Assembly (NCBI RefSeq): GCF_018156225.1
Contig: NZ_JAGTAR010000001.1
Location: 62,001 to 126,000 of the forward strand
Length of the DNA: 64,000 bases
Direction: 5' to 3'
From: Carboxylicivirga sediminis
GTDB lineage: Bacteria > Bacteroidota > Bacteroidia > Bacteroidales > Marinilabiliaceae
Position numbers and translations under genes: made by a program. The notes under the pieces are model-generated. The model ran no database searches and was not told the origin of the DNA. It worked only from the letters and a program-made list of their open reading frames with translations. Positions 26,902 to 34,981 of this stretch are shown here, one piece after another. Position 1 is the stretch's first letter, and each line of letters starts with the position of its first letter.

Positions 26902-29900
26902 CTATTCCACATAAAAGAATCTAAGTATCTGCTTCATTAACTGTGTACGCTCCTGCTCCCCCATTACTGTTTCAAACGGAAAGCCCAATATGACCGTTTT
27001 ATATTCTCCATCATACAAGGTACCAGCACTGGCGTTATTCTCTTTATAGCGGATGGCCGTTACAGCATGAATACCAATTGGCTCAATGGCATCTGGTGCC
27101 TCAACCGCATAATAATCGGGTCCAGGCTGCGTATTAAATGTGTAATGCCCTTTTAACACCGGATGTACATAATCAGTGGCATATATCTGGCCATTTCGCA
27201 CTGCGTGGTTAGTTCGCCACTTAAAGCGTAACACATCGGCCGCAAAATCCTTGGCCAGCGTATCACGTGTCAAGTGGAAGTCGGAGCCCACATAAGCACC
27301 ACTCATAAACACATGCTGCTTGTTGGAAGTTACTTTCCTCAGTTGTTCCATGAAAGCAGGCGTGTATATCTTATATTTTACCTCAGTCCCCTTGTATGAT
27401 AAGGTGGTCTTTTCTTCACCCAATATAATGTCAATGGCCTTATAAGCTGACGCATCGTAGCTACTATCTTCAAATACCTCGTCACTCACCGACACAAACG
27501 AATAACCCGCCTGCATTATGGCCTTCCCATGAATAATCACATTATCGAAGGAGTTACCCTTAACGCCGGTTCCTTCGCAGGTGGCATAGCTGGCTCCCCA
27601 ACCCGGGCTGTCATCATCGAGCCAAGGCGACTGGCGGTTGAAATCATATTGATGACCCGTAAAACTATAATCAATACCATCGGGTACGCCCATATCGTCC
27701 CACCAGGCCACACCGGCAAAATTACCTTCGTCGATAAAAGCAGGCGCACTAATGCGGTCAAATGCATTCACCACCAACACCTTCTCTGCCTTCCTGCGAG
27801 CAATACCCATAGCCAGTATCTCACCCGGAAAGCTCTCCCCTCCTTCGTTGATAGCCGTCACTTTGTAACTCACTATTTGTCCTTTTTTAACCTTAGGTAA
27901 ATCATAGAAAGGTGCATCCACCAAAGTACCATTATCAAATCCACCAGTACCAATGCGACAATACACTTTATAGTGAGTTGGCACTGCTGTTGCCTCCAAT
28001 GAGTCAATTACCGGCTGCCAGCTCAGACGATAGCCTTTGTCCGTTTCGGTAATAGCCATGTGGCTTACCGGCAGTGGTTGCACTACGTAATCACGTCCTT
28101 CCTGAAAAGCCAGAAACCTGAGCATGCCTTTATATATCGCCCGGCTGACGTCAAATCGAAAATGTGGATCAAGTCCATAGCGCATATCGGCCAGGTTTTG
28201 GTGCGACAGCAACTCGAGCAACATGGTAGGCACATTAGGGCGCCATGCCTCTGAGTACTGCTTATCCCACATACCACGACGCGTCCAGTCGGCGTTGTAT
28301 TTAGCCTGAATATCATTTACAATCTGGGATTGAATAATATCAGTCAAATCGCGACTTGAGAGCTTTGATTGTCCATTAGGAAAATAACCACTGTCGCGCT
28401 GAGAGCTGTAGATACCAAGCGTTCCAATAATTGAATCGTCAGGTGTGATACCCGCATCTGTATGGAAAGCAAACGCCAAATCAATGGGTAAACCAAGTCC
28501 GGCAGCCTCTCTGTCTTTGGTAGGTCCGTTAGGTGCTCCCATCAGGTAATCAACCCACTCGCCCCGGCTCTGGTAGTCGTCGTTATAATCGTTTTTGCTT
28601 TCGTTAAGACTATACACCAAAGTATCGGGCATGCCTGCATACTGCAACCAATAGCGGGCAGCCTCCATGTAACGCGGGCGTTCTGATGTTTTCCATTCAT
28701 ACTGCTCCGGATCAACCACTTCCCCTTCTGATGCCTCGCGATTTCCATTATTCAGCGACCATTCGTTTGGTATCAATTCCTCAGCCGGACGTCGGGCCAC
28801 ATTGCCCATGCCGCCACCCAGTCGCACTGCATCAACCGATACCTGGCCATTGCCGCTTATTTCCACCAAAGCTTCTTGCTCAGGTGTAAAATAAAAAGTT
28901 CCCAAATAGGCCCAGGTATCGCCACCCATTGATTGATTAAGTACAAATTCGGTTTTTCCACCACCATGCTTCACCTTGTAGGTCACAACTTCACTATTGG
29001 TTGTATTACGCTTATAGGCCACATGCACTGCATACTCACCAGCTTCAGGCACCTTGGCATGAAACCCAGCTACCTTGCCGTTTGCATTACTAACCAGGTA
29101 TGAACTGCCTGACAGAAATGGATTATCGCCACTGTATAAGGTATCCTTCCAGGCAAAGCCACTTTCCAGTTTATAATCAAGTTTCTTTGCCAGCTCAAGC
29201 TTTGTACCTTCTGTTGACCAATCATTGTCAATAATTACTTCATTACGATTAAAACATCGCTCACGTGGCAAAAACAGATTAGCCCCAGCGTTTTCGAGCA
29301 TGGGTGCCAGGTAAGGCAACACATACATCATTGGCGATAAATCCTCAACCGAACCATATAACCGGGCGCGCTGCCACTCCCAACGGTCCAGTTTTGACTC
29401 GTAATACCACCCATGGCTGTGCCACAAAGCGATATGATTACCACTTAAGCCACTCGTATAATTATCTGTATCTGTTCTTTTAATATAACTCCCTGCATTC
29501 TTATTAGCTATGTGTCGTCGAGTATCTATTGATAGATTATGTCGATAGACATTAGGAATCAAATCTGTTAGTAAATATCCATTAGTATAAACCTGTGCTT
29601 TATACCCCTCGGCAAACTCTTTATGATTAGCCTGCAAACTCTTAAAAAAAGTATCCACCATTGCTTCGCGCCAAGGGAGGTATGACAACTGGTTATTAAA
29701 ATAGTAGTTGATACTTTGTTTCGCCTTATCAACCTGCAAGGAATCCAAGGTTACAACACCTAAATGCGTCCATTCTGTTAAAGGATTTTGCCAATTCCTG
29801 TTAGCCTCAACAATGTACTCGTAAACGTCCTTGACTTCAGCATCCTGTGCCCAGGCAGATACCATATTAAGGCACATCATTATAATAACAACTATATTTT

Positions 29901-29919
29901 TCAAATATCTATTCTTCAT
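26902..29919 (-). CDS. Amidase_3-like exported protein with inserted golvesin domain and FN3
   Basis: About 1005 residues from the Met at 29919 (MKNRYLKNIVVIIMMCLNMV), which opens a clear signal peptide. Members are often labelled xanthan lyase, but the zinc-amidase pattern of N-acetylmuramoyl-L-alanine amidases can be followed. WHSHGW (about 165-170) takes the GHGG place, and Glu about 192 lies in EDLSPMMYVLPYLAPMLENAG. After a long insert, LAFAFHTDAG stands where SxHxNA is expected, and MLLELLSHQNLAD where the catalytic Glu motif is expected. The insert (about 265-375) looks like a golvesin C-terminal-type domain. An FN3 domain follows at about 640-735, then a C-terminal domain of unknown type. 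First gene of the minus operon. Cutting MurNAc-L-Ala bonds would suit the locus. Confidence 0.7.
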   Translation of the reverse strand: MKNRYLKNIVVIIMMCLNMVSAWAQDAEVKDVYEYIVEANRNWQNPLTEWTHLGVVTLDSLQVDKAKQSINYYFNNQLSYLPWREAMVDTFFKSLQANHKEFAEGYKAQVYTNGYLLTDLIPNVYRHNLSIDTRRHIANKNAGSYIKRTDTDNYTSGLSGNHIALWHSHGWYYESKLDRWEWQRARLYGSVEDLSPMMYVLPYLAPMLENAGANLFLPRERCFNRNEVIIDNDWSTEGTKLELAKKLDYKLESGFAWKDTLYSGDNPFLSGSSYLVSNANGKVAGFHAKVPEAGEYAVHVAYKRNTTNSEVVTYKVKHGGGKTEFVLNQSMGGDTWAYLGTFYFTPEQEALVEISGNGQVSVDAVRLGGGMGNVARRPAEELIPNEWSLNNGNREASEGEVVDPEQYEWKTSERPRYMEAARYWLQYAGMPDTLVYSLNESKNDYNDDYQSRGEWVDYLMGAPNGPTKDREAAGLGLPIDLAFAFHTDAGITPDDSIIGTLGIYSSQRDSGYFPNGQSKLSSRDLTDIIQSQIVNDIQAKYNADWTRRGMWDKQYSEAWRPNVPTMLLELLSHQNLADMRYGLDPHFRFDVSRAIYKGMLRFLAFQEGRDYVVQPLPVSHMAITETDKGYRLSWQPVIDSLEATAVPTHYKVYCRIGTGGFDNGTLVDAPFYDLPKVKKGQIVSYKVTAINEGGESFPGEILAMGIARRKAEKVLVVNAFDRISAPAFIDEGNFAGVAWWDDMGVPDGIDYSFTGHQYDFNRQSPWLDDDSPGWGASYATCEGTGVKGNSFDNVIIHGKAIMQAGYSFVSVSDEVFEDSSYDASAYKAIDIILGEEKTTLSYKGTEVKYKIYTPAFMEQLRKVTSNKQHVFMSGAYVGSDFHLTRDTLAKDFAADVLRFKWRTNHAVRNGQIYATDYVHPVLKGHYTFNTQPGPDYYAVEAPDAIEPIGIHAVTAIRYKENNASAGTLYDGEYKTVILGFPFETVMGEQERTQLMKQILRFFYVE

Positions 29920-29974
29920 TTCCATAGCAATTTGACGAACCAAAAATAGGAAGATTTTACAAAGTTTCAAATTT

Positions 29975-30030
29975 TTGTCATACATCTTACGTATTATTCT
30001 TGATTTGCTTTTATTTTATTTATACATTTG
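29975..30030. promoter_or_regulatory. Operator-like site C and candidate murK promoter
   Basis: TTGTCATACATCTTACGTAT (from 29975) matches site A in about 17 of 22 positions. It lies between the divergent amidase-like gene and murK. TACATTTG at 30023-30030 is an exact TAnnTTTG -7 box on the plus strand, with a CTTG-type -33 word near 29999. The minus-strand promoter is not clear. Confidence 0.5.
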
Positions 30031-30110
30031 CAACGTATTCAGGCAAAAACATCTGCTCAATACATCAATAACACTAACCCCACAAGCGATTCATAAGCTT
30101 AAACACAAAC

Positions 30111-30136
30111 TTATAATACATATCATACATATACAA
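30111..30136 (+). promoter_or_regulatory. Weak operator-like site D before murK
   Basis: TTATAATACATATCATACAT (from 30111) is a poorer copy of the shared site (about 12 of 15 core positions on the minus strand). It ends 2 bp before the murK start. A protein bound here could block elongation or initiation. Confidence 0.35.
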
Positions 30137-30137
30137 T

Positions 30138-30980
30138 ATGGTACTAATTGCAGACAGCGGATCAACCAAAACCGAATGGTGCTTACTATCAAATGGCATC
30201 ATTTCAGACAAATGTATTACAAAAGGCATTAATCCGTTTTACCAAAGTTCAACCGATATCCTGCAAAGTTTAAGAGAGGAATATACATTAAATAATAAGA
30301 AGCCTCAAGCTATTCATTTTTATGGTGCAGGATGTGCCAATGAAGAAAAGAACAACATTGTAAGAAAAGCTTTGCTTGAGTTCTTTGGCGAAATGCCTAT
30401 AAACATTAACAGCGATTTAATGGCAGCAGCTCATTCGCTCTGTCAGAATAATGAAGGCATAGCATGCATATTAGGCACCGGTTCAAACTCATGTCACTAC
30501 GACGGGCAGAACATTATCAACAATATTTCACCTCTTGGCTTTATTATTGGTGACGAAGGCAGTGGCGCGGTATTAGGCAAAAAATTAATAGCCGATATAT
30601 TAAAGAAACAGCTACCTCAGTCTGTCACTGAGTTATTCTTTAATAAATACAACGCAACACCGGCCGAGATACTGGATAACATTTACAAAAAGCCCTTTCC
30701 TAACCGATACCTGGCCCAATACACTAAATTCATCTCAGAAAACATAGCAATTCCAGAACTCGAAAGCCTGGTAATTGTTTCATTTAAAGAGTTTATTGAG
30801 CGAAACCTGCTGCAATACAATAAGATTGAACAGCTTAAAATACATTTTACAGGCAGCATTGCCTTCCACTTTACAAAACAGTTAAAAAAGGCTTTAGCCT
30901 GCTACAACTTAAAGATTGGAAGCATCAATCAAGCCCCAATGGAGGGGCTTATTCAATACCACAATGATTTAAAGCATTAA
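30138..30980 (+). CDS. murK: MurNAc/GlcNAc kinase, BadF/BadG (ASKHA) family
   Basis: 280 residues and cytoplasmic. The N-terminal phosphate loop ADSGSTKTEW (5-14), the second motif ACILGTGSNSC and GDEGSGAVLGKKL mark the BadF/BadG/BcrA/BcrD ATPase/kinase family, to which bacterial MurK and GlcNAc kinases belong. The stop is 2 bp from the murQ start, so the two are translated as a pair. That pairing fixes the likely reaction: MurNAc plus ATP gives MurNAc-6-P, with GlcNAc as a possible second substrate. This replaces the PTS route of E. coli, as is known for T. forsythia. Expression probably responds to the site at 29975 and perhaps 30111. Confidence 0.87.
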   Translation: MVLIADSGSTKTEWCLLSNGIISDKCITKGINPFYQSSTDILQSLREEYTLNNKKPQAIHFYGAGCANEEKNNIVRKALLEFFGEMPININSDLMAAAHSLCQNNEGIACILGTGSNSCHYDGQNIINNISPLGFIIGDEGSGAVLGKKLIADILKKQLPQSVTELFFNKYNATPAEILDNIYKKPFPNRYLAQYTKFISENIAIPELESLVIVSFKEFIERNLLQYNKIEQLKIHFTGSIAFHFTKQLKKALACYNLKIGSINQAPMEGLIQYHNDLKH

Positions 30981-30982
30981 TA

Positions 30983-31819
30983 ATGATAGCAAAGACAAAG
31001 AAGAGCAAGAAAATAAGCATAACCGAATCTCCCTCGCATTTTGACAACCTTGAAAAGATGTCAGTTGAAGAACTGATTACCAATATTAATAAAGAGGATG
31101 CCAATGTGCACCTGGCTGTGCAAAAAGCACTTCCGCAGATTAAAGAACTGGTTGAGCGCATTGTAAAAAGAATGGAACAAGGCGGCAGGGTCTTTTACCT
31201 GGGCGCAGGCACCAGTGGTCGGTTAGGTGTATTGGATGCTTCTGAACTACCTCCTACCTTTGGCGTACCCGATAACATGGTGATTGGGCTCATAGCCGGT
31301 GGCGAGAAAGCCCTTCGTCAAGCTGTTGAATCGGCCGAGGATGATGCCAATAAAGCCTGGAATGAACTAAGTGCGTATAAAGTTGACGAATTAGACACTG
31401 TCATAGGTATTGCAGCATCCGGCACGACACCCTATGTTATTGGCGGCATAGAACATGCGCGACGAAACGGTCTACTAACAGGTTGCATCACCTGCAATCC
31501 CAACAGCAAAGTAGCTGAAGTAACTGAATTTCCAATAGAAGCCATTGTTGGTCCTGAGTTTGTTACAGGCAGCACCCGACTAAAGGCCGGCACTGCTCAG
31601 AAGATGATCCTTAACATGATCACAACGACCATTATGATTAAGCTCGGGCGCGTTAAGGGAAACAAAATGGTGAACATGCAACTGACCAATAAGAAACTGG
31701 TTGACAGAGGTGCGCGCATGATTATGGAAGAGCTTAAATTGTCATATGAAGATGCCCGGGCACTGCTACTAAAACAAGGTTCGGTTAAAAAAGCCATCGA
31801 AGCCTATAAAGCTTCATGA
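30983..31819 (+). CDS. murQ: N-acetylmuramic acid 6-phosphate etherase
   Basis: 278 residues, close to the usual 300. The SIS-domain motif LGAGTSGRLGVLDASELPP holds Glu88, and AVESAEDD holds Glu119, the positions of the two catalytic Glu of E. coli MurQ. ETEFPIEAIVGPEFVTGSTR-type residues complete the family pattern in the middle third. The enzyme splits the lactyl ether of MurNAc-6-P, giving GlcNAc-6-P and D-lactate. It lies 2 bp downstream of the kinase gene and before a strong bidirectional terminator. The D-lactate formed here explains the flavoprotein gene at 10.5-13.4 kb. NagA/NagB for GlcNAc-6-P are not in the window. Confidence 0.94.
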   Translation: MIAKTKKSKKISITESPSHFDNLEKMSVEELITNINKEDANVHLAVQKALPQIKELVERIVKRMEQGGRVFYLGAGTSGRLGVLDASELPPTFGVPDNMVIGLIAGGEKALRQAVESAEDDANKAWNELSAYKVDELDTVIGIAASGTTPYVIGGIEHARRNGLLTGCITCNPNSKVAEVTEFPIEAIVGPEFVTGSTRLKAGTAQKMILNMITTTIMIKLGRVKGNKMVNMQLTNKKLVDRGARMIMEELKLSYEDARALLLKQGSVKKAIEAYKAS

Positions 31820-31831
31820 ACACTAAATAAA

Positions 31832-31882
31832 CACCATACAAAAAGCGGGTTACCTCAATGATAACCCGCTTTTTGTATGGTG
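31832..31882. terminator. Bidirectional terminator between murQ and gntR
   Basis: Perfect 21-bp arms (31832-31852 and 31862-31882) with the core AAAAAGCGGGTTA / TAACCCGCTTTTT and a 9-base loop. A- and T-runs on both sides suit the two convergent genes. Confidence 0.92.
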
Positions 31883-31900
31883 CTTATTATAATTTTAGAA

Positions 31901-32623
31901 CTATACATTTTTAAAGTACTTGTCGTATACCTCCATGTTCCTTTCCAACAGCTCTACAGTATACTGATATGAACGGTCAGCATCTTTATCAATAAGCGCA
32001 TTCAGTATTTCTTTCTGCAGACGTAAAGTATACTCTTTCTCCCCCTCAATATTAGCGTATATCATATTACGCAAACGCGGCAATAAAGAATAAATAGGCT
32101 CCATTGAAATAATCACAATGGGATTACCTGTTGCCTTGGCCATATTCATATGAAAGCGATTTATCAAATCCACTTCCAGCTGAGTATTATCCGGATTACA
32201 CAATTCTAACTCCCTCACATTGGCCTGCAAAATCTTTACATCCTCATCACTTCGATTAGTAGCCGCCAAACGGCCTATTTCAGGCTCAAAAATCCGGCGA
32301 ACTTCTATAATCTGACGTATAAGGTTTGAATCAAATTTCATATCGTAATAAAGATTAAGCGACTTAATTGCGTCCTCAATCTTCAACTCAGAAACGTACA
32401 TTCCACTGCCCTTCTTAATCTCTATCAGGCCCCGCGCACTTAGACGTCGCAAAGCTTCACGAAGCGCTGTGCGACTCACAGCAAAACTTTCACACAATTC
32501 CTTCTCAGAAGGCAATTTCGTACCAGGTATAAGACGCTTGTTGCGAATTGCTTCCTCTATTTTTCGTTCTATCTTTTGACTTAGAGTTTGACTGGTGCCA
32601 ATTTTTCCAAAAATATCGTCCAT
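31901..32623 (-). CDS. GntR-family regulator, FadR subfamily
   Basis: 240 residues. The N-terminal winged helix (about 10-75) has KLPSEKELCESFAVSRTALR and an RLSARGLIEIKKGSGMYV wing, typical of GntR proteins. An all-helical FCD effector domain follows (about 95-230), with metal or ligand residues such as the His in INRFHMNMAKATGN. FadR-type regulators bind short palindromes near GT-N3-AC and are released by a small acid or sugar acid. The gene converges on murQ and carries an operator-like site at its own promoter. I infer that it controls the whole peptidoglycan locus. MurNAc-6-P, D-lactate or a muropeptide are possible effectors. Confidence 0.88.
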   Translation of the reverse strand: MDDIFGKIGTSQTLSQKIERKIEEAIRNKRLIPGTKLPSEKELCESFAVSRTALREALRRLSARGLIEIKKGSGMYVSELKIEDAIKSLNLYYDMKFDSNLIRQIIEVRRIFEPEIGRLAATNRSDEDVKILQANVRELELCNPDNTQLEVDLINRFHMNMAKATGNPIVIISMEPIYSLLPRLRNMIYANIEGEKEYTLRLQKEILNALIDKDADRSYQYTVELLERNMEVYDKYFKNV

Positions 32624-32634
32624 CAGTATAATCT

Positions 32635-32657
32635 TCTTAATACATCATACAAATCTA
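32635..32657 (-). promoter_or_regulatory. gntR promoter and operator-like site E
   Basis: On the minus strand, TAGATTTG (32657-32650) is an exact -7 box, directly running into TTTGTATGATGTATTAAGA. This resembles the minus-strand reading of site B (TTTGTAATATGTAATACAAA). It suggests autoregulation. Confidence 0.55.
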
Positions 32658-32837
32658 GAATAAATTCTATAAAATTCACCACACAAAATGTGGCATTCAT
32701 CACTTTTTATGAGCAAAATACTTCATAAATACTGTCCATTTGTTCACAAAATCTGCTTAATTATTGCGAAATACCAACTGCGTTTTAAGAATCCCTCACA
32801 AAAAGTTACGACCTGACAAAATGGTTTATTGTGCAAA

Positions 32838-32864
32838 AAAGGGGATGACAACGCCATCCCCTTT
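32838..32864 (-). terminator. Terminator after trxB
   Basis: Arms AAAGGGGATG and CATCCCCTTT with a short loop, followed on the minus strand by a T-run. It lies 20 bp past the trxB stop. The rest of the 261-bp gap holds the gntR promoter and nothing else recognised. Confidence 0.85.
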
Positions 32865-32884
32865 CATAATATATAGTGCTCCAA

Positions 32885-33886
32885 TTACTCTTGCTCAGCA
32901 AGGAATCGCTCTGCATCGATAGCTGCCATACAGCCAGAGCCAGCTGCAGTAACAGCCTGGCGATACTGATCATCCTGAACATCACCACAGGCAAATACTC
33001 CCGGAACGTTTGTTTTTGATGTTCCCGGTACAGTTTGAATATAACCTACATCATTAGTGTCAATATAATCGGCAAATATGTCAGAGTTTGGCTTATGACC
33101 AATACCTAAGAAGAAGCCATCAATTGCAATTTTAACTTCTTCCTCCTCAGGAGTACCCATGTTTTTCACTAAGGTAGCACCTTCTACCACTCCATCTCCG
33201 AACAGGCCTTTTGTTTGATGTTTCCAAAGCACCTCAATATTAGGCGTTTTTAAAGCTCTATCCTGCATCACTTTTGATGCTCTGAAGACATCACGGCGTA
33301 CAATCAGGTATACTTTCTTGCACAAACCAGCCAGATACATAGCCTCTTCAAGAGCAGTATCTCCACCACCAACTACAGCTACATCTTTGCCGCGATAGAA
33401 GAATCCATCACAGGTAGCACAAGCAGATACACCAGATCCAGCGTATTTAGTTTCATCAGGTAATCCTAAATATTTGGCTGTTGCCCCGGTAGCAATAATC
33501 AAAGCCTCAGCTTCTACTACTTTATTTCCATCAATAGTAATTTTAAACGGACGCTCGCTTAAATCAGCAGCAGTTGCCATACCAAAGCGTATATCAGTAC
33601 CAAATCGCGCTGCTTGCTTCTTCAGGTCTTCCATCATTTCCGGACCTGTTACTCCCTCAGGATAACCAGGATAGTTTTCTACTTCTGTAGTAGTGGTTAA
33701 CTGTCCTCCCGGTTGCAGTCCTTCATACATAACCGGATTTAGATTAGCGCGTGCAGCGTAAATAGCAGCTGTATAACCAGCCGGGCCAGAACCAATTATT
33801 AATACTTTAACCTTTTCTGTTTCACCCATTACTTTATTCTCATCTTGTGGGGCATCCAGGTTTTCCATTTTTCCAAAAAGAGCCAT
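32885..33886 (-). CDS. trxB: Thioredoxin reductase
   Basis: 333 residues. The FAD-binding GSGPAGYTAAIYAARA (about 33-48), the redox motif CATCDG (C156, C159), the NADP motif GGGDTALEEAMYL and the closing ACGDVQDDQYRQA are all in place. It reduces thioredoxin with NADPH in the cytoplasm. About 20 residues precede the usual start (MGETEKVKVLIIG). An inner Met at residue 20 is a good alternative start, although the longer reading is open and plausible. It stands alone between the gntR promoter region and the DUF4249 gene, without a link to the peptidoglycan locus. Confidence 0.93.
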   Translation of the reverse strand: MALFGKMENLDAPQDENKVMGETEKVKVLIIGSGPAGYTAAIYAARANLNPVMYEGLQPGGQLTTTTEVENYPGYPEGVTGPEMMEDLKKQAARFGTDIRFGMATAADLSERPFKITIDGNKVVEAEALIIATGATAKYLGLPDETKYAGSGVSACATCDGFFYRGKDVAVVGGGDTALEEAMYLAGLCKKVYLIVRRDVFRASKVMQDRALKTPNIEVLWKHQTKGLFGDGVVEGATLVKNMGTPEEEEVKIAIDGFFLGIGHKPNSDIFADYIDTNDVGYIQTVPGTSKTNVPGVFACGDVQDDQYRQAVTAAGSGCMAAIDAERFLAEQE

Positions 33887-34044
33887 AATATCTAATTATT
33901 AATATTTCTTAATAAGTTGTAAAACTACAAATTTTACACATCCCTTTCAAAAGATGTGCCGTATCTTAAATATGACATTTCACACGCAATAATGACAGTT
34001 AAAGCTTCTGCCAACTGACACTTAGAATCGATATATTAGCAAAG

Positions 34045-34980
34045 TCACTTTTCAAAAACCAACGAGTCACTATCAAAGTTCATTCCGGATACTAAACCTA
34101 ATCCATTTTGGATGTTGGTATGAATTTTAACAGGTTCAAATACCGGCAGTCCCTCGTAAAATCCGCCATAGCCATCTGCCAGAATAATGGAACGAAAATA
34201 GCTGTAGTAATCAAATGTGTGGTGATAGAGATAATAGGTTATGCGTATCTTATCCTCGTAATAGTCAAAAAACAGGTTATCGCGAGGTATATATAGAGTT
34301 AGATCATACGTTTTACCGTTTATAATCGCATCTGTAAATAAACCCTGAAAATCAATGCCCGGCAAAAGACTTCCACTTTGATCGCCCTGGGTAAACACTG
34401 CATCATCCTTGTCGTAAACGATGGTTTTACGGGTATAATAGGGATCGCTTCCAATTGTTCCCCACCCTTCTCTGATGACCAATAACTGATAGAAATTATT
34501 CTGACCACCAGGATCCTGAAACCGAACTTTTGACTTAAGCATCTGTACTGTGCCATTATCAGCCACATCCTGCACAACTGATAACGTGTCTAGATCCATA
34601 ATATCTATTGCTTCCGGTATGTATGACTCAGCCTTCACAGTATCACCATTCAGCTCATAGGCATTGATACGCAAATTATCCCCTGACTTAAATGTAAACT
34701 CAGGCCATTCACTCCAGGTGGTATCCGAGGGCAGAATATAAGCACCCTGAAAATTATCATTAACAAAAAGCTGAAAGCGACCTTTTTCAACATGCCCAAA
34801 ATCCGCAACTGAAAGAATACTCCGGCTTTTACTTAAATGAAAGTTTAACGTACTATCCGGATAAATAAAAGCATACATAACCAACTTATCAGACTGTGTA
34901 TTAAGGTCAAGTTCAATGTCCTTTTCACAGGCTAATACGCCGATAGTTAGTAATATTATATATAAGCGCTTCAGCAACAT
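34045..34980 (-). CDS. DUF4249 lipoprotein
   Basis: 311 residues with a lipoprotein signal (lipobox GVLAC). The beta-rich body fits DUF4249, a Bacteroidota family found next to TonB receptors (motifs such as SDKLVMYAFIYPDS and the mid-protein VRFQDPGGQNNFY). It starts one base after the stop of the TonB receptor gene and so is part of that operon. It is probably a surface-exposed or periplasmic partner of the receptor. The ligand is unknown. Confidence 0.8.
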   Translation of the reverse strand: MLLKRLYIILLTIGVLACEKDIELDLNTQSDKLVMYAFIYPDSTLNFHLSKSRSILSVADFGHVEKGRFQLFVNDNFQGAYILPSDTTWSEWPEFTFKSGDNLRINAYELNGDTVKAESYIPEAIDIMDLDTLSVVQDVADNGTVQMLKSKVRFQDPGGQNNFYQLLVIREGWGTIGSDPYYTRKTIVYDKDDAVFTQGDQSGSLLPGIDFQGLFTDAIINGKTYDLTLYIPRDNLFFDYYEDKIRITYYLYHHTFDYYSYFRSIILADGYGGFYEGLPVFEPVKIHTNIQNGLGLVSGMNFDSDSLVFEK

Positions 34981-34981
34981 T

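Noticed and set aside
26902-29919. Xanthan lyase as the name of the golvesin-domain protein
   Set aside because: No polysaccharide-lyase motif can be seen, whereas the amidase_3 pattern can be followed in order.
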